NCBI RefSeq assembly: GCF_036417845.1
Contig: NC_090018.1
Location: forward strand, 186,001-250,000
DNA from: Apteryx mantelli
Lineage: Eukaryota; Chordata; Aves; Apterygiformes; Apterygidae
Direction of reading: 5' to 3'
DNA: 64,000 bases
Position 1 is the stretch's first letter. Each line of letters starts with the position of its first letter. The notes beneath the pieces were generated by a model, which was given only the letters and a program-made list of their open reading frames with translations, was not told the DNA's origin and searched no databases. Made by a program: the position numbers and the translations under genes. This document shows, in pieces, positions 17,039 to 29,000 of the stretch.

Positions 17039-20000
17039 ATGAAAGTGGACCGGACTAAACTGAAGAAAACCCCCACGGAGGCGGTGAGTGGGGGGCTGAG
17101 GGGGGGCCGGGGGCAGCGGCGGCAGGGGGCTGACGCGGTGCCTTTGCCCCCAGCCCGCCGACTGCCGGGCCCTCATTGAGAAGCTCAAGGCCTGCGGCGA
17201 CGAGCAGTTGCTGGCGGAGCTGCAGCAGATCAAGACATGGAACATCGGGAAGGTGGGAGCCCTCCACGCTGGGCAGTGCCGCGGTCCCCTCGTCCCACAG
17301 GGGGGGACGCGGAGCCCCTTGGCTCAAAATCCCCCCGTGGTCTTTGTCCCCATGGAGTGCCAGGGCCCGAGAGGGGGATGCGGAGCCTCTCGGCTCCTAA
17401 TCCCCCTGCGCCAGGTGATGCTGTAGCCCCCTTGTCCCTGCATACCTCGTTCCCAGGGCCTGAGGAGGGGGACGTGGAGCCCTTTGGCTCCAAATCCCCC
17501 CACACTGGGCAACGCCATGATCTTCTTGCCCCGGGGCCCAACGGGGGGGGGTGGACCCGGAACCTCTCACTCCAAATCCTCCCGAACCCCTTGTCCCTAC
17601 AGATCGCCAGGGCCCATGGGAGGGTCACGGAGTTCCTCGTTCACATGGGGGACGTGGAGTCCCTTGGCTCCAACTCCCCTGAAGCGCTTGTCTCTACGGA
17701 TTGTTAGGGCTTGAGAGGGTGACATGGAATACGTCGTTCACAGAGAGAACGTGGAGCCTTTTGGCTCTGAATCCCTTGCGCCACCGGGCTGATACAGAGC
17801 CCTGCGCTTTGGCACATCGTGGGGCAGATACCAAGTTTGTTTTTCCCAAACATTATTAAGACTGAGGGGGATGCAGCGCCCTAAATTACTGGAGAGAAAG
17901 AGATGGGGGCCAGGAACTCAAAATGCCTGAGGGGGGGGACGTCGGGGTGGCAATCGCGGAGAGTCGGGGGGTTTTCTGTGCGCGTGGCTGGCAGGGGGCT
18001 GCCGTGGGGCCCTGACGGGCGCGCACTCGCCAGTGCGAGCTGTACCACTGGGTGGACCTGCTGGACCGCTTCGACGGCATCCTGGCGGAGGCGGGCCGCA
18101 CCGTGGAGAACATGTCGTGGATGCTGGTGTGCGACCGGCCAGAGCGGGAGCAGCTCAAGGCGCTGCTGTTGGCCGTGCTCAACTTCACCGCCCTGCTCAT
18201 CGAGTACAGCTTCTCCCGGCACCTCTACAGCTCCATCGAGGTGCGGGGCCGCGGGGGGACAGGCGGGGGGGGTGCAGGGGCCCCGGCGCCAGCCCTCTCT
18301 CACCGCCTCACTTTCCCCCAGCACCTGACAACGCTGCTGGCCTCATCGGACATGCAGGTGGTGCTGGCGGTGCTCAACCTGCTCTACGTCTTCAGTAAGC
18401 GCTCCAACTACATCACCCGCCTGGGCTCCGACAAGCGCACACCGCTGCTCTCCCGCCTCCAGCACCTGGCCGAGGTGAGGGGCAGCCCGGGGCCACCGGG
18501 GGCTGGGGGGGCGGTGCAGGGCGCCTGAGTGCTTTTTCTTCCTTTTGCTACTCTTTCTCTCTTCCTTGTACAGAGCTGGGGCGGCAAAGAGAATGGCTTC
18601 GGGCTGGCCGAGTGCTGCCGCGATCTCCACATGCTGGTGAGGGCTGCCACGCGGCGTCCCGGGCTCCACCGGGCGCCTTTCTGCTGTCCCCGACCCCTTC
18701 CCGCATCCCCTCTGTGCCCTGGGGGCCGCGGTCTCCCCCAGCCCAGCATCCCTGCTGGAGGGGGATGTTTGGGGGCCGCTCGCTCCCCCCGGTGCCATCC
18801 CCCACCTTGCTGTTCATCTCCATCCCTGCCGCTGGCGCAGAAGTACCCGCCGAGTGCCACCACGTTGCACTTCGAGTTCTACGCCGAGCCGGGCGCTGAG
18901 GTCAAGGTGGACAAACGGGTGAGCGTCCCCGGGGCCGCTGTGCGCCCCCCTCCGGTGGGACCACGGGCCCCCTGGCGCCGCATGGCTGCCCCTCACCGCC
19001 CGCCTCCCCCCACAGGCCACCAGCACCACGCTGCACTACATCCACATCGAGCAGCTAGACAAGGTGAACACCGCGGCTGCCGCCAGGGAGGGCGGGGGGG
19101 CTGCTGGGCCCTCTCAGCCCTGCTGACGCTCCCTTCCCTTCCGTGCAGATTTCGGAGAGCCCTTCTGAGATCATGGAGTCGCTTACCAAGATGTACAGCA
19201 TCCCCAAAGACAAGCAGGCGAGTGTGGGGGCGGAGGCGGCCTCCGTGGCCGCGCATCGGGGGCAGCTGCTGACCTCGCGCTGTGCCCTACAGATGCTGCT
19301 CTTCACCCACATCCGCCTGGCCCACGGCTTCTCCAACCACAAGAAGCGGCTGCAGGCGGTGCAGGCCCGGCTGCACGCCATTTCCATACTAGGTAGCGCT
19401 GGCGGGAGGGGATTGCCGTGACTCTGGGATGCCTGGGCCCCCAGCGGGAGGTGACTTGCCTCGTTTCCATTCCGCAGTGTACTCCAACGCCTTGCAGGAG
19501 TCGGCCAACAGCATCCTGTACAACGGGCTCATCGAGGAGCTCGTGGACGTGCTGCAGATCACGGACAAGCAGCTCATGGTGGGTGCCTGGGGCCAGTCGC
19601 CCCCGTGCCCCCCCCCCCCCCATCGGTGCTGCCAGGGTGCCCCGGGGCGACCGTTGCACGCCCTGTCACCTCCCCGCCTCCCGCAGGACATCAAGGCGGC
19701 CTCGCTGCGCACCCTCACCTCCATCGTGCACCTGGAGCGCACCCCGAAGCTGAGCAGCATCATCGACTGCACCGGCACCGCCTCCTACCATGGCTTCCTG
19801 CCTGTCCTGGTCCGCAACTGCATCCAGGCCATGATCGGTGGGTGCGGGGCACTTGGGGGAGCCGGGGGGGGCACCCGGCCCCCCTGACGCCCTGCCTCGC
19901 TCTCCCCAGACCCCTCCATGGAGCCCTACCCCCACCAGTTCGCCACCGCCCTCTTTTCCTTTCTCTATCACCTGGCCAGCTACGATGCCGGCGGTGAGGC

Positions 20001-23000
20001 CCTGGTCTCCTGTGGCATGATGGAGGCGCTGCTCAAGGTGAGCGGGGCAGCCAGGGGGGAGGCCCAGGGAGGACTGGATCTTCTCCCCTGATCCTATTTC
20101 TACCGCTCTCGTTTCTTTAAAGGTAATCAAGTTTTTAGGTGACGAGCAGGACCAGATCACCTTTGTGACGCGGGCAGTGCGCGTGGTGGATCTCATCACC
20201 AATCTGGACATGGCGGCCTTCCAGTCGCACAGCGGTCTCTCCATTTTCATCTACCGCCTTGAGGTACCCCCCCAGGTCCCCCCAGCACGGCTGGGACCCT
20301 CCCTGCAGCGTGGCCGGCGCTCACAGCTGCTCTGCCCCGCAGCACGAGGTGGACCTGTGCCGCCGCGAGTGTCCCTTCGTTATCAAGCCCAAGGTGCAGC
20401 GCCCAGCAGCCACCGCCACCACCCTGCCCGAGAGCGAGGAGATGGAGACGGACATGGAGGGTAAAGAGACAGTTTGCCCCCGCCCCAGCCCAGATGCGTG
20501 GGCCCTGCCACCCTCGCTCTGAGCCCACCACTGTCACCCCGCAGTGACTGATGTGGCCATGGAGGGCAGCCCCGGCCCCTCCACCTCCGGCGAGCCCCGG
20601 CAGGAAGCCTCGGCGCCAGCAGAGCCACGGGTGCCGGGCGCTGCTGCACCCAGCACCAGCTCCACCACTGTCCTGGCCCCGCGCAGCGGTAGGTGACAGG
20701 CACCAAAGCGCGCCTGGCACCCCGCCACAAGCAGCGCTCATGTGCTTGTCTCCTGTGCAGGAGTGCAGTGCATCCCGCAGCGAGCCGCCTTGCTCAAATC
20801 CATGCTCAACTTCCTCAAGAAAGCTATCCAGGACCCAGCTTTCTCCGATGGCATCCGGCACGGTGAGTGGCCCCAAGCACCGAGGCGGGCAGGCGGCGCT
20901 GGCCTCCAGGCGCTGACTCCTGTCACGTTGCAGTGATGGACGGCTCTCTGCCCACTTCGCTGAAGCACATCATCAGCAATGCCGAGTACTACGGGCCCTC
21001 GCTCTTCCTCCTGGGTGAGTCTCCCAGCGCAGGGAGGGCCCTGGGGGGCCGGTGTGGGGCAGGGGGCCGGCCCTGGAGCCCCTCGCCATGGCCCCGGGGG
21101 ATGGACGGGCGCCGCCCCTGACAGTAGCACCCGTGCTCAGCGTCCCTCTGTCTCTCATCCCGCTGCAGCAACGGAGGTGGTGACGGTGTTCGTGTTCCAG
21201 GAGCCCTCGCTGCTCTCCTCCCTACAGGACAACGGTCTCACCGATGTCATGCTGCACGCGCTGCTCATCAAGGACGTGAGTGCGGTGGCTGGGGGGGGGC
21301 TGCAGGGCAGCACGGTGCAGCAGGGGCCGACGCTCATGCCGCCCCCCCCCCCCCCACCGCCGCCGCAGGTGCCCGCCACACGGGAGGTGCTGGGCTCGCT
21401 GCCCAACGTCTTCAGCGCCCTGTGCCTCAACGCCCGGGGGCTGCAGTCCTTCGTGCAGTGCCAGCCCTTCGAGCGCCTCTTCAAAGTGCTTCTCTCGCCT
21501 GACTACCTCCCCGCCATGCGCCGGCGCCGCAGCTCCGACCCCCTCGGTGAGGGCTGCTGCCTGGGAAGCCCCGTGGGGCCTTCTGCTCCCTCAAGGCCCT
21601 GGCATCCGAGCCCTTCTCTCCCTCCCCCCCCGCCAGGAGACACGGCCTCTAACCTGGGCAGCGCCGTGGACGAGCTGATGCGGCACCAGCCCACGCTGAA
21701 GACAGATGCCACCACCGCCATCATCAAGGTGGGCGGGGGGCTGCCAGGGGGGCCGGGTCGCTCCCCACGCTGGGGGACTGGGGAGGCTGGGTACCTGCTC
21801 AGCCACCCCGCTCTGCCCCCGCCGCAGCTCCTGGAGGAGATCTGCAGCCTGGGCCGGGACCCCAAGTACATCTGCCAGAAGCCGTCAATGCAGAAAGCGG
21901 ACGGCACGGCCGCGGCCCCCCCGCCGCGCTCACCCCACGCCGCCGAGGAGGCCTCCAGTGAGGATGAGGAGGAGGAGGAGGTGCAGGCCATGCAGAGCTT
22001 CAGCGCCACGCAGCAGAGCGAGGCCGAGCCCAGCCAGCAGTGAGTGCCGCAGCAGGGGGGCCTGGCATCTGGGCCCCTCTGACTGGAGCCAGGAACAGCC
22101 GGCAGCCTCCCACCTGCCTCACAGCCACGGCCTCTTGCAGGGTGGTGGGCACGGAGGAGCGGATCCCCATCCCCCTGATGGACTACATTCTCAACGTGGT
22201 GAGCAGGACGTGGGGGCCTTGGCAGCGCTGCGGGGGCTTTCGGAGAGGAAGCTGTGGGGCCCAGGGGGGCCCCGCCTGAGCCTGCTGCCGCCCCTAGATG
22301 AAGTTCGTGGAGTCGATTCTCAGCAACAACACGACGGACGACCACTGCCAGGAGTTCGTGGCGCAGCGGGGGCTGCGGCCCCTTGTCACCATCCTGGGGC
22401 TGCCCAATCTGCCTGTGGACTTCCCCACCTCGGCTGCCTGCCAGGCCGTGGCCGGTGTCTGCAAGTCTATCCTGGTAGGGTGCCAGGGCGCGTGGCGAGG
22501 CGAGGTGAGGGGGTGGCCCCGGGGCCCCCCGGATGCTGGGGCCCTGCGGCTGAGCAGCTCTGTGCTCCTGCAGACACTGTCGCATGAGCCCAAGGTGCTG
22601 CAGGAGGGGCTGCTGCAGCTGGACGCAGTGCTGTCAGCGCTGGAGCCGCTGCACCGGCCCATCGAGGCGCCTGGTGGCTCGGTGCTGCTGCGGGAGCTGG
22701 CGAGCGCCGGCAGCGTCGCCGACGCCACACTCTCGGCCCAGGCCACACCGCTGCTGCACGCCCTCACCGCCGCCCATGCCTACATCATGATGTTTGTGCA
22801 CACGTGCCGCGTGGGGCAGGTAGGGTGCGGAGGGGGCTGCGGGGGGCAGCATGGCTGGCAGGGGGCCGTGGCCTGACCTCCCCTTGTTCCCCTCTCCCCA
22901 CCAGAGCGAGATCCGGGCCATCTCAGTGAACCAGTGGGGCTCGCAGCTGGGGCTTAGCGTGCTGGGGAAGCTGAGCCAGCTCTACTGCTCGCTGGTGTGG

Positions 23001-26000
23001 GAGAGCACCGTGCTGCTGTCTCTGTGCACCCCTAACAGGTATGGGGGGTGCCGGGGGGGAGGGTGCCCCCGTTGTGGGGGGGTGCGACGGGGCACCCTGT
23101 CCGCAGGGCGCCCCACTGACCCCCTCGGCCTAGCCTGCCGCCGGGCTGCGAGTTTGGTCAGGCTGACATGCAGAAGCTGGTGCCCAAGGAGGAAAAGGCG
23201 GCGCCCAGCCCACCGCAGGGCAGCAGGAGAGCTGGTAGGCTGGATGCCTGGGCCCCCTGGGGGGCGGCACAGGGAGGGGGGGCGTCCCCGCCCCAGCCTG
23301 GGGGTAGGGGGACGGGACATCTGGGGCCCCGACCGCCTGGGAGCGCTGTGGCAGGGGGGCCTGGGGACCTGGCCCCCTGCTAATGGCGCTACGCAGAAGG
23401 TGAGGCGGAGGCGCCAGGGCCGGGGCCCGGGCCCGGGCCCGGGGCAGGCACGGAGCCCCCTGCCCAGGGGCTGCTGGAGGGTATGGGGCTGGACAGCGAG
23501 GCGCTGGCGCCCATGGAGACAGACGAGCCCAGCGCCGCCGACGCCAAGGGCAAGGCCAAGATCACCCCCGCTATGGCCGCCCGCATCAAGCAGATCAAAC
23601 CGCTGCTGTCAGGTGAGCCCAGACGCCGGGACTCGCGGGGTGGGCGGGCAGGCAGGGGGGTGCCCCCCCAGCTGGCCGACCGGCTGCCGTGGGGCTGACG
23701 CGGTGCCCCCGCAGCCTCGTCACGCCTGGGCCGGGCGCTGGCCGAGCTCTTCGGGCTGCTGGTGAAGCTGTGTGTGGGCTCGCCGGTGCGGCAGCGGCGC
23801 AGCCACCATGCAGCCAGTGCCGCCCCTGCGCCCACCCCCGCTGCCCGTGCCACTGCCTCCGCCCTCACCAAGCTGCTCACCAAGGGGCTCAGCTGGCAGC
23901 CGCCCCCTTACACCCCCACGCCCCGCTTCCGGTGAGCCAGGGGCGGGGCCAAGGGGGTGTGGGGGGAGCTTGAGGGTGGAGTCCAGGGGGCATGGGGTGG
24001 GGCTGGGGGCAGAGCCAAGGTCTCTGGGGTAGAGCTTGGGCAGGAACCAAAGGGCTGATGTGGGGCTGGGGCTCAGGGTGGGGCTCAGGATGGAACCAAT
24101 GGGTCCAATGAAGGGTGGAGCTAAAGAGCCTGGGGAGGAGCTTAGTGGAGCCAGGGGGTGGGGCTTAGGGCAGATCCAAGGGGCCTGGGGTGGGACTTGG
24201 GGCTGGGGGGTGGAGACAGGGGTGGTTGGGGGCAGGGTTTGAGGAGCTCCTGGGGGGCAGGTCTGTGGCTGGGGGGTGGAGCCTTGAGGGCTGTGGGTGG
24301 GGCCTGACAACAGGGGTGGGGCCCATATGCGTGCCCTTCCCAGGCTGACGTTCTTCATCTGCTCGGTGGGCTTCACCTCGCCGATGCTCTTCGACGAGCG
24401 CAAGTTCCCCTATCACCTCATGCTGCAGAAGTTCCTCTGCTCCGGCGGCCACAACGCCCTCTTTGAGTGAGCCCCCCCGCCGCCCCCCGGATCTCCCCAG
24501 GGCATCCTGGACACCCCTGGGTCCCCTCAGGGCATCCTGGATCCCCCCGGGGCGTCCTTGAGCCCCCTGGGTCTCCCCCAGGTCCCCCTGGATCCCCCCA
24601 GGACACCCCTTGGTCCCCCCCCCCAGGACACCTCTGGGTCCCCCCATGGCGCCCCAGGGTCCTCCCAGGTGTCTTGTGTCCCCCCCTAATATCTCCAGGT
24701 GCCCCCCCCCAGCAAGCTGGTCCCCCCACAGCACCTAGGTCCCCCCAGGACAACTCCATGCACCCCTACGGCACCCCAGGGTCCCCCTAGGACACTTGCC
24801 TTATCCCAGACATCAGGGCCCCCCGGCAGCTTGCCCAAATCTAAGGCCGGGCCAGGAGGGAGGAAGGGGGCTGGGCGCCTGGAAGCCAGGGCCCCCCCCC
24901 CGCCGACCCACTTGCCCCCACCCCCAGAACCTTCAACTGGGCGCTGTCGATGGGGGGGAAGGTGCCAGTGGCAGAGGGGCTGGAGCACCCCGAGCTGCCT
25001 GACGGCACTGGCGAGTTCCTCGACGCCTGGCTCATGCTGGTGGAGAAGATGGTGAACCCCAGCACCGTGCTGGAGTCGCCCCATGCGCTGCCTGCCAAGG
25101 CGCCGGGGCCCGGGCAGCCCCACTTCAGTGCCTTGCGCTTTCTCGTCGTCACCCAGAAGGTACGGGGGGATATGGGGGGATGCAGGGGCCCCAGGTGCAT
25201 CAGGGGGATCTGGGGAATTGGGGAGATACGGAGGGGACATGAGGGGATGCAGGGGGCCCTGGGCACGTTGGGGGGCTGCAGGGGACACAGGGGGACGTGG
25301 GGACTGGGGGAGACATGGAGGGAACACGGGGGGACACGGGGCCCTGGGCACATCAGGGGGACGTGGGGGCTTCAGGGAGACGTGGAGAGGACGCAGGGGG
25401 CCCCCCCCTAACCCTGCGCCCTGCAGGCAGCATTCACCTGCATCAAGCAGCTGTGGAACCGGCGCCCGCTGAAGGTGTACGGGGGTCGCATGGCGGAGTC
25501 CATGCTGGCCATCCTGTGCCACATCCTGCGGGGCGAGCCCCTCATCCGCGAGCGCCTGGGCCGGGAGCGCGAGGGGCCAAGGGGCGAGGAGGAGCCTGGC
25601 GCCGATGACGCCGGCCCCCGCCGCGAGCCCCAGGTCAACCAGCAGCAGCTGCAGCAGGTGGGGACACGGCGATCCCAGCAGGGCAGCCTGCTTTGCGCAC
25701 CCAGCTCCCGCTCCAGCACCGGCTCCGTTCGGGCTGGGGAAGGAGCCGGAGGGGCTGGGGCCCGGGGCGCCCGTTGCGGTGCTCCTGCGGTGACGCCTGT
25801 TCCCCTGCAGCTGATGGATATGGGCTTCACGCGGGAACACGCCATGGAGGCCTTGCTCAACACCAACACCATGGAGCAGGCCACCGAGTACCTGCTCACC
25901 CACCCGCCACCCCTCATGGGGGGCGTGGTCCGGGTAAGGGGGTGGGGCTGGCTGGGTGGGGCCAGGGGTGGGGGCAGGTTTGGCCCCTCCCCTACAGCCC

Positions 26001-29000
26001 CACCCACCCTTCCCCTCCGCAGGACCTGAGCATGTCGGAGGAGGACCAGATGATGAGGGCCATCGCCATGTCGCTGGGCCAAGACATCCCCATGGACCAG
26101 CGGGCCGAGTCTCCCGAGGTGGCGCCGGGGGGGATTGGGGCTGCCCTGGGGGTGGGGGGGGGGGGGTGGGAGGAACAGGGCGTCGGGACTGCGCCAGAGC
26201 CCCCCGAGCCTGGGAGGGGGCCTCCGCGTCCCCCCCCAGCAGTGCAGCGTGTCCCCCTCCACCACTGCTACGCACCCCACTGATGGCGTGGCACATCCCC
26301 ATGCAGGAGGCAGCATGCCGCAAGGAGGAGGAGGAGCGGCGGGCACGGGAGCGGCAGGAGGAGGAGGAGGCCAAGTGCCTGGAGAAGTTTGAGGGCGCGG
26401 AGCCACTGGAGCCGGGCGAGCTGCTAGCCTTCACGGATGCCATGCTGCCCGGCTGCTCCCAGCTGCTGGATGAGCTGCCCGACACAGTCTACCGCGTTTG
26501 CGACCTCATCATGACCGCCGTGAAGCGTAACGGGGCCGCCTACCGTGACTCCATCCTGAAGCAGGTGGTCAAGCAGGTGAGGGCAGGCCCTGAGGGAGTC
26601 TGGGGCAGGGGCCCAGGCATCCGGGCGGCTCTGACGTGTGCTTCCCCCCCCCCCCCCCCACCAGGTGTGGGAGGCAGCCGACGTGCTCATCAAGGCAGCG
26701 CTGCCACTCACCACCAGCGACACCAAGACGGTCTCTGAGTGGATCAGTCAAATGGCGACGCTGCCCCAGGCCTCCAACTTGGCCACACGTATCCTGCTGC
26801 TCACCCTGCTCTTCGAGGTGAGCCCAGGAGCCCAGGTGTCCCGGGCACCCACTTTTTTTCTCTCCCGAGTGGTCCACAGGAATGTCCTGGCCCAGCGACA
26901 TGGCAATGGCCCTCATCACCTGGTGCCCGGTGTGATGCCCTTCCTCTCCCAGAGCATCCTAGCCGTGCCGGCGCCCCCTTCTTGCCCCCAGTCCCCTCTT
27001 TCCCCTTGCCCCTGTGGTGTGGGTGCACCACAGGGACCCAGGCGTCCGGGTGGCGCAGGCCCTCACCACCCAGACGCCCTGGTTCCGCCCCGCGCAGGAG
27101 CTAAAGCTGCCGTGTGCCCGGGTGGTGGAGTCGAGCTGCGTGCTGGATGTGCTCATCAAGCTGCTGGAAGTGGTGCAGCCCTGTCTGCAGGCTGCCAAGG
27201 AGCACAAGGAGGTGCAGACGCCCAAGTAAGGGGGGGACACATCGCTCTGGGCCCCCTGGCGCCCCCTTGGCACCCCCTGAGCCCCGCCATCCCCCCAGGT
27301 GGATCACCCCCGTGCTGCTCCTCATCGACTTCTACGAGAAGACAGCAGTGTCCTCCAAGCGCCGGGCACAGATGAACAAGGTGGGTGCGGGGGGATGTGG
27401 TGAGGGGGCCGGGGTCACTCCGTGGGGCTGACCCCCATCCTTCCCCCCCCAGTACCTACAGGCTAACGGGAACAACTGGCGGTGGTTTGATGACCGCTCG
27501 GGCCGGTGGTGCAGCTACAGCGCCAGCAACAACAGCACCATCGACGCGGCCTGGCGGGCAGGCGAGACCAGCGTGCGTTTCACTGCTGGCCGCCGCCGCT
27601 ACACTGTCCAGTTCACCACCATGGTGCAGGTACTGGGAGCGCTGGGGGGGGGGGGGGTACGGCCCCTGCCATCACCCCCCCCTCACAACCACCGCCTGCC
27701 ATCACTCCCCCCCCCCAACCACCGCTGCTCCCCCCCTCCAGGTGAACGAGGAGACGGGGAACCGGCGCCCCGTGATGCTGACGCTGCTGCGGGCCCCCCG
27801 GGCAGGCAAGGGCGCCAAGGAGGGTGGCGCGGGCGAGGCTGAGCGGGCACCAGATGAGGGCCGGGAGCCCGAGGGCCGAGCTAAGGAGGAGAGCGGTGGT
27901 GGCGGTGGCGGGCCGGCAGGTATGGGGGGGCCGCGTGGCGCCGGGGGGGAGCAGCAGCGCTTCCCCCGGCCCTGCGCGCACATCCCCGCGTCCCCAGAGC
28001 CGGCGGTGGAGGAGGCAGCGGCAGCGGCAGGCAGTGAGGAGGAGGCGGTGGCGGAGGCTGGCCCAGTGGCAGTGGCGGCGGAGGAGGCCGGTGCAGAGGC
28101 GCCAGTGCGGGGGCTGGCGGAGGAGGCAGTGCCGGCAGTGCTGCGAGCCTGCGTGAGCATGCTGGGGGTGCCGGTGGACCCCGACACGCTGCACGCCACC
28201 CTACGCCTCTGCCTGCGCCTCACCCGCCACCACAAGCACGCGCTGCTCTTCGCTGAGCTGCGCAGCACCCGCACCATCCTGGGCCTTACCCAGAGCTCCG
28301 GCTTCACCGGCTTCACCCCCCTCGTCACCCTGCTCTTCCGGCACATCATCGAGGACCCGTGCACCCTGCGCCACACCATGGAGAAGGTCCCTGCCAGCGC
28401 GGGGGGGTTGGAGATACTGGCGATGAGGGACAGGAGTTTGGGGGGCACTGGGTTTGGGGGCTTTGGGGACACTGGGATGTGGGGGATGGGTGTCTGGGTG
28501 GTCTGGGGGCACTGGGGGGGGAAGGATAGGGACCTAGGGGCCACTGGGATGGGGGGGACAGGTACTGGGGGGTCTGGGGGCACTGGGATGGGAGGGGTAG
28601 GGACCTGGGGGGGTTGGGGGCACTGGGAGGGGGGGGGGACAGGGGTCTGGGGGGGCACTGGGAGGGGGGGGGACAGGGACCTGGAGGGTCTGGGGGCACT
28701 GGGATAGGGGGGCAGGAGTTTTTGGGACTCTGGGGCACAGGGGTAGCAGGGGGCACAGGGACCAGAGAGGGGCAGAAGCGGGGGGGGAGGGGAGGCGCAG
28801 GGCCATGTGGGCCCGGGTGGGGGTGTCGTGGGGCCCTGGCAGCCCCCCTGGCACCCCCTGACGCCGGCGGCCCTGCAGGTGGTGCGCTCGGCAGCCACGA
28901 GTGGGGCGGGCAGCACCACGTCCGGGGTGGTGTCAGGGAGCCTGGGTTCCCGGGAGATCAACTACATTCTGCGGGTGCTGGGCCCCGCCGCCTGCCGCAG

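Larger units (their letters stand above)
17039..25657 (+). other. HUWE1: HUWE1 segment: N-terminal armadillo-like region (DUF908, DUF913)
   Basis: Exons: 17039-17083, 17154-17252, 18034-18240, 18322-18474, 18574-18636, 18841-18918, 19016-19063, 19149-19217, 19293-19392, 19478-19578, 19687-19837, 19910-20037, 20123-20263, 20343-20460, 20545-20688, 20761-20862, 20934-21014, 21169-21275, 21367-21546, 21637-21728, 21828-22039, 22141-22198, 22298-22474, 22574-22819, 22905-23038, 23134-23234, 23397-23612, 23715-23931, 24344-24466, 24928-25159 and 25427-25657. These encode the first DUF908 (about exons 3-12) and DUF913 (about exons 14-24) ring segments that shape the substrate arena of the ligase. 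The exon at 20545 is Pro/Ser-rich and less conserved. Confidence 0.85.

Noticed and set aside
24686-26485. 599-codon minus-strand open frame opposite HUWE1
   Set aside because: Pro/Gly/Ala-rich antisense of HUWE1 exons and a C-rich repeat; no domain, and long stop-free frames are expected at this GC content.
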